6,310 bases of DNA from Bacteroidales bacterium (lineage in GTDB: Bacteria > Bacteroidota > Bacteroidia > Bacteroidales > P3): the NCBI GenBank assembly GCA_017545365.1, contig JAFWOP010000170.1, positions 1-6,310 on the forward strand, read 5' to 3'. The notes below the pieces were generated by a model, which had not been told where the DNA came from, did no database searches, and saw only the letters and a list, made by a program, of their open reading frames with translations. This document shows, piece by piece, positions 1 through 5,505 of this stretch (positions within the stretch are counted from its first letter, which is position 1; each line of letters begins with the position of its first letter). The translations under genes and the position numbers were made by a program.

Positions 1-350
1 TTGTCAGCTGGCAGGTCTTTATAGGGTTCGGCAATGAATATGTTGCCACCCTCCTGATGTATCAGTGAGCCGATGCCTCCATACTGGCCGAGAACCTGAA
101 GTTTCACATCCTCCATGTCGCTCTCGGCAAAGTAGTTGGTATACGGATCCATTGAGGCAAGCATGGCATCGATGGCCACCTTCATGGTCTTGCCGGGATC
201 CACGTCATCGACATAGTTGGCATGCAGGTTTTTGTAGACATTAGAGAATATTTCAAGGTTCTTGGAAATCTCGAAGCCCTTGTCGTTTTGAGCTGAAGCG
301 GTGGCACCGACGACAAGCAGTAGTGCCAATGTAAGGATGTGTTGTTTCAT
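1..350 (-). CDS. S41-family C-terminal processing peptidase, N-terminal part (cut by the window edge)
   Basis: The first 116 residues of an exported serine protease of the S41 (CtpA/Prc, tail-specific protease) family are visible; the gene continues beyond base 1. Residues 1-20 form a signal peptide: Lys2, a hydrophobic core at about 5-15, then Ala-Ser-Ala before Gln21, which fits signal peptidase I cleavage. There is no lipobox cysteine, so the product is probably periplasmic. The mature N-terminus has the hallmarks of Bacteroidetes S41 peptidases: NYVDDVDPGK (45-54), SMDPYTNYF (66-74) and GQYGGIG (88-94). It then enters what should be a PDZ domain (IAEPYKDLPAD, 106-116). The Ser/Lys catalytic dyad lies outside the window, so activity cannot be judged. 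The start ATG overlaps the stop of the upstream antiporter gene (TGATG), implying one transcript and translational coupling. Family assignment is firm; the natural substrate is unknown. Confidence 0.9.
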   Translation of the reverse strand, partial: MKQHILTLALLLVVGATASAQNDKGFEISKNLEIFSNVYKNLHANYVDDVDPGKTMKVAIDAMLASMDPYTNYFAESDMEDVKLQVLGQYGGIGSLIHQEGGNIFIAEPYKDLPAD

Positions 351-352
351 CA
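348..352 (-). other. Stop/start overlap (TGATG) between antiporter and S41 peptidase genes
   Basis: Read on the minus strand, bases 352-350 are the TGA stop of the antiporter and bases 350-348 are the ATG of the peptidase, sharing the A at 350. The peptidase has no separate leader and no obvious Shine-Dalgarno sequence. Termination-reinitiation by the same ribosome is the likely way it is translated. The overlap is seen directly; the coupling is inferred. Confidence 0.85.
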
Positions 353-2602
353 ATTGTTATTTAACACTTGGAATTCAGTAATCTTCAAATCGTTTGGCGA
401 TACAAACCATACTATATCGCCCACTCTGAACCGGGTGTCGGCCTGTGGGTTCACGATATAGTCTTTGCCATGTTCGATGCCAATGACCATGGCATTATAT
501 CTAGAGGTGAAGCCGGAATCGCGTATGGTGATGCCCACCAATGGGTTTGTTTCGGACACTTCCAGACGATAGGTATTTATTTCATGGTCGGAGTGGTCGT
601 GAATGAGCATATCGGGCTCTACTTCCACCACACTGCGCACCCTTGCCAGCTGGTCCTCGTTGCCCAAGAAGGTGAGACGGTCGCTGGGCATGATGAGCAT
701 ATCTTTCTCAGGGAGGTCGTAGACCTTGCCGGCACGCTCCACCGTGACAACATTGACGCTGTAGTCCTGACGTAGGCGGGAATTCAGCAATGTGGTACCT
801 GCCAAAGGGGAGTAGGGGGTGACGGTCATACGCTCCATAAGGAAATTCTTCTCCAGCGACTCGGGTATCTGGAACGAATTCTGAGCCTGACGTTGGTAGA
901 AATTGGTAACAAAACGTTCCTCAATGCGGTTGTAAAAGTCTGTGGCACGACGGGTGAGCAGGAGGATAAAAAGGACGGCGATGGCTATGACCAAAAGCAG
1001 ACCGACTGCCAGATGCACGTATTTGGAGACCACCCAACCCACGAAGAAAAGAGCCAGAAAGTAGCGCAACGCCAGCAGTGGGATGACAGCCACCTGACTG
1101 TGGTTGTAAGCCTGCAGCATCTTGCGGACTCTGTCACGGTTCACATTCTTCACCGCCAGAGCCCATAGGAATGGTGCCATGATAAGAAGAGTGAGCAACA
1201 TACCTAGCAGGTTGCCCCAGATGGCGGGAATCTCCCAGTTGGCAAATAGACCATCAATAAGGGGTTTCAGAAGATTGAAGCTCAGGAACTCCAATGCCAG
1301 CAGGATGACGCTGTAGAGCAAGATGGAGGTGACCTGTTTCTTCACGAATTCGGTGAGTTTCTTCTCGTGGGTAGTAACCCGCGAAGAGGTGCTGTACTGC
1401 TCCATCGCCTTCTTCATGCGGGCGGGTATCTTGGGATAGACTTTCTCGTAAGTGGGCAACCCTGCCTTTATCATATAGGGAGTGACGAAGGTTGTGAGGA
1501 TGGACACGGAAACGATAATGGGATAGAGGTTAGCATCGATGACGTTGAAACTGAGACCCAATCCGGCAATGATGAACGAAAACTCACCTATCTGGCAGAA
1601 GCAGAAGCCGCCTTGCATGGCTGTCTTCAACGGTTTGCCACTCAGCATGATGCCCAGAGTGGCGGCACTGGATTTAATCACTATCACTGTACCTGCTATT
1701 ACGAGTATGGGAACGATATGTTTTACCAACACTTCGGGATTGACCAACATACCCACCGACACAAAGAACACCGCGCCAAAAAGGTTCTTAATCGGCGTGA
1801 TGATGCGGTGGATGACATCTGCCTCGATGGTTTCGGAAAGAATGGCACCCATGACGAATGCACCCAAGGCGGTGGAGAAACCGGCAAAGTCGGCCAGCAC
1901 CACCATGCCAAAGCAGAGTCCAACGGCAACCACACATAACGTCTCCTCGGTCATCCAACGACGCATCCAACGCAGGAAAGTAGGTATCAGGAATATGCCA
2001 AAGGTGAACCATACGATGAGGAAGAAGGCCAGCTTCAACATGCTTAAGGCCAACTCACCACCGTTGAAGCTCTTGCTGACGCTGAGCGTGGAGAGTATCA
2101 CCAACAGCAGCACCGCCACAAGGTCTTCCACCACCAACACTGCCGTCACTGTATTGGTGAACTTCTGCTGCTTCAGCTTGAGGTCGTCAAACGACTTGAT
2201 GATAATCGTGGTAGACGAGATGGACAACATACAGCCCAGAAAGATACAGTCCATGTGCCCCATGCCCAGCAGATGCCCCACCAGATTGCCTATCACAAAC
2301 ATGATGGCCAGCTCAGTCAGTGCCGTGATGGCACCTGTGGCCCCCACCTTTTTCAGTTTCTTAATGCTGAACTCCAAGCCTAGTGCAAACATCAAGAAGA
2401 CGATGCCGATGTCGCTCCATACATGGATATTAGTATCGTCGGTGATAGCTGGAAACCAAGGGAAATAGGGACCAATAAAGAATCCGGCCACGATATAGCC
2501 CAGCACCAAGGGCTGTTTCAACCATTTGAAGATAACGGTGATAACACCTGCCGTTATCAATATGATGGCTAGGTCGAGGAATATGGGAGGCAGTGACGAC
2601 AT
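350..2602 (-). CDS. CPA2-family cation:proton antiporter (KefB-like) with two C-terminal RCK_C/TrkA_C domains
   Basis: A 750-residue inner-membrane monovalent cation:H+ antiporter, probably for K+ or Na+ homeostasis. The Na+/H+ exchanger domain fills residues about 8-380. Seen in it are PLVLGYIVAGFFIGP (31-45), FALGLEFS (72-79), the ion-site pair Glu159-Asp160 in VVEDLVAVLLL, GAFVMGAILSE (247-257), VSVGML (281-286) and Lys310 in the late helix VIVIKSS. A second hydrophobic block of about four membrane spans follows (roughly 424-447, 462-483, 505-527, 529-550). The cytosolic tail has two RCK_C-like repeats at about 590-657 and 678-746, joined by a His/Asp-rich linker (HDHSDH, 668-673). I see no Rossmann NAD-binding RCK_N domain (no GxGxxG), unlike KefB/KefC. 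The start at 2602 gives the expected hydrophobic N-terminus. It is first in a unit with the S41 peptidase and divergent from the rhamnose operon. Family is firm; ion specificity and regulator are not resolved. Confidence 0.93.
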   Translation of the reverse strand: MSSLPPIFLDLAIILITAGVITVIFKWLKQPLVLGYIVAGFFIGPYFPWFPAITDDTNIHVWSDIGIVFLMFALGLEFSIKKLKKVGATGAITALTELAIMFVIGNLVGHLLGMGHMDCIFLGCMLSISSTTIIIKSFDDLKLKQQKFTNTVTAVLVVEDLVAVLLLVILSTLSVSKSFNGGELALSMLKLAFFLIVWFTFGIFLIPTFLRWMRRWMTEETLCVVAVGLCFGMVVLADFAGFSTALGAFVMGAILSETIEADVIHRIITPIKNLFGAVFFVSVGMLVNPEVLVKHIVPILVIAGTVIVIKSSAATLGIMLSGKPLKTAMQGGFCFCQIGEFSFIIAGLGLSFNVIDANLYPIIVSVSILTTFVTPYMIKAGLPTYEKVYPKIPARMKKAMEQYSTSSRVTTHEKKLTEFVKKQVTSILLYSVILLALEFLSFNLLKPLIDGLFANWEIPAIWGNLLGMLLTLLIMAPFLWALAVKNVNRDRVRKMLQAYNHSQVAVIPLLALRYFLALFFVGWVVSKYVHLAVGLLLVIAIAVLFILLLTRRATDFYNRIEERFVTNFYQRQAQNSFQIPESLEKNFLMERMTVTPYSPLAGTTLLNSRLRQDYSVNVVTVERAGKVYDLPEKDMLIMPSDRLTFLGNEDQLARVRSVVEVEPDMLIHDHSDHEINTYRLEVSETNPLVGITIRDSGFTSRYNAMVIGIEHGKDYIVNPQADTRFRVGDIVWFVSPNDLKITEFQVLNNN

Positions 2603-2710
2603 AACGATACTTGTATTTATATTTCAACCCTTAACAATCAATAATTAGAATCTACTTAACGAAACATCCTCCGTTTTATTGTACAACACTCATGAAAATA
2701 AGGTGTGCCG

Positions 2711-2731
2711 AGCAATGACTAGTACAGCAAT
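2711..2731 (+). promoter_or_regulatory. Candidate regulator-binding direct repeat upstream of the rhamnose promoter
   Basis: Two identical hexamers AGCAAT (2711-2716 and 2726-2731) lie 15 bp apart in the same orientation, about 30-50 bp upstream of the -33 element. That is where an activator of the AraC type would bind. Rhamnose operons in Bacteroides are known to need the AraC-type activator RhaR, so this is a reasonable candidate operator. The spacing is shorter than the usual AraC-family half-site spacing, and hexamers recur by chance in A/T-rich DNA. The repeat is seen; the role is a guess. Confidence 0.3.
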
Positions 2732-2762
2732 CGATTGAATCTCAATTATGGATAAGTATTTT

Positions 2763-2793
2763 TTTGTTGAATGAGTTTTTTTTCATATTTTTG
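2763..2793 (+). promoter_or_regulatory. Bacteroidetes-type promoter of the rhamnose operon
   Basis: TTTG at 2763-2766 and TATTTTTG at 2786-2793 match the -33 (TTTG) and -7 (TAnnTTTG) elements recognised by the primary sigma factor of Bacteroidetes, with a 19-bp spacer. Transcription should begin within roughly ten bases after 2793, giving a leader of only about 15-20 nt before the kinase ATG at 2816. T-tracts at 2759-2765, 2776-2783 and 2788-2792 may bend the DNA. The promoter overlaps the ATG at 2771, which argues against that codon as the kinase start. Confidence 0.75.
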
Positions 2794-2815
2794 CAATGTC
2801 AAGTACCAATTCTTT

Positions 2816-4177
2816 ATGCAGACCAAAAGTTATCGTTTTCTAGCCTTCGATTGCGGCGCAACCAGCGGCAGAGCCATGCTAGGCACCTTCAAAGACCAAG
2901 AGTTTGAGATGGATGAGGTGTACCGTTTTCCAAATCAGCTAATAGAACTGGGAGGCGCCTATTATTGGAACGTATATGCCATCTATGACCATATACTACA
3001 CTGCCTCACCGAGTTGTCCAGGCATGGGGCAAAACTCGACTCTATCGGTATAGACACTTGGGGAGTAGACTTTGGTTTGCTTAGCGAGGACGGCACATTG
3101 CTGTCGCTGCCCCGTGCTTACAGAGACCCCTACACCGTGGGGACACCTGAGAAGGTGTTTGCAACAGTGCCTCGAGGGGAGCTGTACGCTGTGACGGGCA
3201 TACAGACAATGAATTTCAACAGCATCTTCCAACTATATGCGATGAAGGAAGCTCATGTCTCAGCCCTCAGCCATGCCAAGCAGTTGCTGTTTATGCCCGA
3301 CCTGCTGTCATATTTCCTTACTGGCAAGCCAGTATGCGAATACACGGCAGCATCTACTTCTGGGATGGTAAATGCCCTTACACGCCAGTTTGACAAGTCT
3401 TTGCTCGAACGGCTGGGAATAAAGACCGACATACTGCTTCCTTTGGTACAGCCAGGGACAAGGGTGGGAACCCTGCGTCCTACTGTAGCGAGAGAGACTG
3501 GCATCGGGGAGGTACCCGTGGTGGCGGTGGCAGGACATGACACCGCATCGGCTGTGGCGGCCGTAATGAGTGCAGGAAGTCATGCCGCCTACCTCAGCTC
3601 CGGCACATGGAGCCTGATGGGCATAGTAACAGAAAAGCCTATTGTGACTGCTAGGGCGGCCGAGCTCAACTTCACCAACGAAGGCGGCACGGAGGGGACG
3701 ACACGTTTTTTAAAGAACATCACCGGCATGTGGCTAGTGGAGCAATGCCGCAAAGATTGGAATACAGCGGGACGCGACTACAGTTATGCCGAAATGACAG
3801 CAATGGCCGAAAGTGCCAAAGACTACCCGGGGCGCATCAATCCCGATGACCCGCGCTTTGCCAACCCTGCGAATATGGACAAGGAGATACGCCAAGTCCT
3901 TGCCGAAGGCGGCCACCCTGAGCCGAAGAATGACGCGGAGATGCTGAGCTGCATCTACCACAGCCTTGCCGACCGCTACGGAGAGGTGATGGGGATGCTG
4001 CGCGAGCTGGCACCGTTCGAGATAGAGCGGCTGCACATCATCGGCGGCGGCGCAGCCAACAAGCTTCTCAACAAGTGGACTGAGGAGGCCGTGGGCATCC
4101 CCGTGGTGGCAGGTCCCACCGAGGCAACAGCGATAGGCAATCTGAAGATTCAACACAAACTGGCCACCCAATCATAA
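2816..4177 (+). CDS. rhaB: L-rhamnulokinase (RhaB; RhaK in Bacteroides), apparently lacking the usual C-terminal tail
   Basis: A cytosolic FGGY-family sugar kinase that phosphorylates L-rhamnulose with ATP to L-rhamnulose 1-phosphate. From ATG 2816 it has 453 residues. Visible signatures are the N-terminal phosphate-binding loop FDCGATSGR (11-19), GIDTWGVDFGLL (78-89), GHDTASA with the probable catalytic base Asp242 (240-246), YLSSGTWSLMG (259-269) and the ATP-site motifs IIGGGAANK (408-416) and GPTEATAIGN (433-442). An in-frame ATG at 2771 would add 15 residues encoded by the promoter itself, so I prefer 2816, which begins just before the conserved core. The protein ends only 11 residues after the conserved AIGN, where E. 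coli RhaB (489 residues) continues for several dozen more, so the tail looks lost. GC content rises visibly towards the 3' end. It is first in the operon, 47 nt before the isomerase gene. L-fuculokinase is the main alternative, but the adjacent isomerase and permease argue for rhamnulose. Confidence 0.93.
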   Translation: MQTKSYRFLAFDCGATSGRAMLGTFKDQEFEMDEVYRFPNQLIELGGAYYWNVYAIYDHILHCLTELSRHGAKLDSIGIDTWGVDFGLLSEDGTLLSLPRAYRDPYTVGTPEKVFATVPRGELYAVTGIQTMNFNSIFQLYAMKEAHVSALSHAKQLLFMPDLLSYFLTGKPVCEYTAASTSGMVNALTRQFDKSLLERLGIKTDILLPLVQPGTRVGTLRPTVARETGIGEVPVVAVAGHDTASAVAAVMSAGSHAAYLSSGTWSLMGIVTEKPIVTARAAELNFTNEGGTEGTTRFLKNITGMWLVEQCRKDWNTAGRDYSYAEMTAMAESAKDYPGRINPDDPRFANPANMDKEIRQVLAEGGHPEPKNDAEMLSCIYHSLADRYGEVMGMLRELAPFEIERLHIIGGGAANKLLNKWTEEAVGIPVVAGPTEATAIGNLKIQHKLATQS

Positions 4178-4179
4178 AA

Positions 4180-4206
4180 ACTAGTTGTACTAGCAATACT
4201 AGAAAC
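4180..4206 (+). repeat. Three-unit 9-bp tandem repeat (ACTAGNNNN) in the kinase-isomerase gap
   Basis: ACTAG recurs at exactly 9-bp intervals at 4180, 4189 and 4198; the units are ACTAGTTGT, ACTAGCAAT and ACTAGAAAC. Together they fill 27 of the 47 bases between the kinase stop and the isomerase start. CTAGT (4181-4185) can also pair with ACTAG (4189-4193) as a 5-bp hairpin with a 3-nt loop, too weak and without a T-run to act as a terminator. The repeat begins two bases after the kinase stop codon. Its role is unknown; possibilities are replication slippage debris at a deletion junction or a protein-binding or mRNA-processing site. Confidence 0.6.
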
Positions 4207-4224
4207 CCAAGAAAAAGAAACGAT

Positions 4225-5478
4225 ATGAAAGACCAACAAATCACCCAAGCCTACACCCTTGCCAAAGAGAGATATGCCGCACTCGGCATCGACACCGACA
4301 AGGCTATCGAGACATTAGAAAAGACCCCCATCTCGCTGCACTGCTGGCAGACCGACGACGTGATGGGCTTTGAGAGCGATGCCGGCCTGTCGGGCGGCAT
4401 CCAGACCACGGGCAACTACCCTGGCAAGGCACGCACCATCGACGAGGTGCGGCAGGACTTAGTGTTTGTAGCCGGCCTATTGGCAGGCAAGCAGCGGGTG
4501 AACCTGCACGAGATTTACGGCGACTTCGGCGGCCGTTTTGTGGACCGCGACCAAGTGGACGTGAAACACTTCCAAAGCTGGATAGAGTGGGCAAAGCAGG
4601 TGGGGATGTGCTTGGACTTCAACTCCACCTCGTTCGGGCACCCCAAGAGTGGCGACCTGACGCTGGCCAACCCCGACCCCGCCATACGAGCTTTCTGGAT
4701 TGAACACACCAAACGCTGTCGCCACATCGCCGACGCAATGGGACGGGCTCAGGACGACCCCTGCATGATGAATATCTGGGTACACGACGGGCTGAAAGAC
4801 CTGACAGTAGAACGCCGACGCTACCGCGAGCTGCTGGCAGAGTCGCTGGACGAGATACTGGCAGAGAAACTGCCAGGGATGAAAAGCTGCGTGGAGGCGA
4901 AGCTGTTCGGCATCGGACTGGAGAGCTACACAGTGGGGTCGCACGATTTTTATGCCGGCTATTGTGCCACACGGAAGGTCATTTACACCCTCGACACAGG
5001 ACATTACGAGCCAACGGAGAATGTGGCAGACATGGTGTCGTCGCTGCTGCTGTACGTGCCTGAGCTGATGCTGCATGTGAGTCGCCCCGTGCGGTGGGAC
5101 TCAGACCATGTGACACTGATGAACGACCAGACACTCGACCTGTTCAAAGAGATAGTACGTGCCGAGGCATTGCACCGCGCCCATATTGGGTTGGACTACT
5201 TCGATGCCTCTATCAACCGCATAGGTGCCTACATTGTCGGCACCCGTGCCACACAGAAATGCCTACTACAGGCGTTGTTGGAGCCTTTGGACACCCTGCG
5301 CAAATACGAGGCGGGCGGACAGGGCTTCGAGCGGCTGGCACTGATGGAAGAAATGAAGGCTATGCCCTTCGGCGCGGTGTACGACTACTTCAATTGGAAG
5401 AACGGCGTGCCAGTGGGCGAGGAGTTTATCGGCAGGGTACAGGAATATGAAAAAGAGGTGACAGGGAAGAGAATGTGA
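4225..5478 (+). CDS. rhaA: L-rhamnose isomerase (RhaA; RhaI in Bacteroides)
   Basis: A cytosolic metal-dependent aldose-ketose isomerase converting L-rhamnose to L-rhamnulose, the first step of the pathway. The 417 residues are close to the 419 of E. coli RhaA, so it looks full length. By family knowledge the fold is a TIM barrel with two metal sites. Candidate structural-metal ligands are Glu224 (CVEAKLFGIG), Asp257 (LDTGH), His284 (LHVSRPVRWDSDH) and Asp324 (GLDYFD). Candidate catalytic-metal ligands are His260, Asp292 and Asp294. These keep a constant offset from the E. coli crystal-structure numbering as I recall it. Other conserved stretches are SLHCWQTDDV (37-46), GGIQTTGNYPGKAR (57-70), NLHEIYGDF (93-101) and MPFGAVYDYFN (380-390). 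The ATG at 4225 is preceded by a purine-rich stretch (AGAAAAAGAAACG) that may help ribosome binding. It is the second gene of the operon, and its coding sequence is GC-rich compared with the flanking gaps. Confidence 0.96.
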   Translation: MKDQQITQAYTLAKERYAALGIDTDKAIETLEKTPISLHCWQTDDVMGFESDAGLSGGIQTTGNYPGKARTIDEVRQDLVFVAGLLAGKQRVNLHEIYGDFGGRFVDRDQVDVKHFQSWIEWAKQVGMCLDFNSTSFGHPKSGDLTLANPDPAIRAFWIEHTKRCRHIADAMGRAQDDPCMMNIWVHDGLKDLTVERRRYRELLAESLDEILAEKLPGMKSCVEAKLFGIGLESYTVGSHDFYAGYCATRKVIYTLDTGHYEPTENVADMVSSLLLYVPELMLHVSRPVRWDSDHVTLMNDQTLDLFKEIVRAEALHRAHIGLDYFDASINRIGAYIVGTRATQKCLLQALLEPLDTLRKYEAGGQGFERLALMEEMKAMPFGAVYDYFNWKNGVPVGEEFIGRVQEYEKEVTGKRM

Positions 5479-5481
5479 TAG

Positions 5482-5500
5482 TTGAAAATTGAAAACTGAA
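5482..5500 (+). repeat. Short tandem heptamer repeat in the isomerase-permease gap
   Basis: TTGAAAA (5482-5488) is repeated directly at 5489-5495 and followed by a partial third copy, CTGAA (5496-5500). It fills most of the 27-nt gap between the isomerase stop and the permease start. It is A-rich and unlikely to fold, so it may serve as an unstructured ribosome-access leader, in keeping with the lack of a Shine-Dalgarno sequence before ATG 5506. The repeat is seen; the role is inferred. Confidence 0.5.
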
Positions 5501-5505
5501 CCGTA

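Larger units (their letters stand above)
2603..2815. other. Divergent intergenic region between the antiporter and rhamnose genes
   Basis: A 213-bp A/T-rich region between the two divergent units. It contains the rhamnose promoter (2763-2793), an AGCAAT direct repeat (2711-2731), an overlapping perfect palindrome CAATCGATTG (2728-2737) and a smaller palindrome TTGTACAA (2679-2686). Near the antiporter start, ATACttGTAT (2607-2616) is another short inverted repeat. On the minus strand I looked for TAnnTTTG with an upstream TTTG and found no good match, so the antiporter promoter is not assigned. No small gene or structured RNA is evident. Confidence 0.6.

Noticed and set aside
368..1939. Several further plus-strand open frames (368-775, 893-1168, 1367-1939) opposite the antiporter.
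   Set aside because: No family signatures, His/Gly-rich or otherwise atypical compositions, and all lie within the antiporter coding sequence.
1539..2468. A 309-codon open frame on the plus strand, opposite the antiporter gene.
   Set aside because: Its product has no recognisable domain and an unusual composition, and the minus strand over the same bases encodes a clearly conserved membrane transporter. It is a mirror of that gene's codon pattern.
2693..2700. TATTTTCA on the minus strand as a -7 element for the antiporter.
   Set aside because: It deviates from TAnnTTTG and has no TTTG or TTG at the expected distance upstream.
2771..2815. An upstream in-frame extension of the rhamnulokinase.
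   Set aside because: The bases contain the -7 promoter element and encode a stretch not part of the conserved kinase core.
4181..4193. A possible terminator hairpin between kinase and isomerase genes (CTAGT-TGT-ACTAG).
   Set aside because: The stem is only 5 bp, A/T-rich and not followed by a T-run, and the downstream gene belongs to the same pathway.
4477..5076. A 199-codon minus-strand frame opposite the isomerase.
   Set aside because: It is antisense to the well-conserved L-rhamnose isomerase and has no recognisable motifs; GC-rich coding sequence often leaves such frames open.
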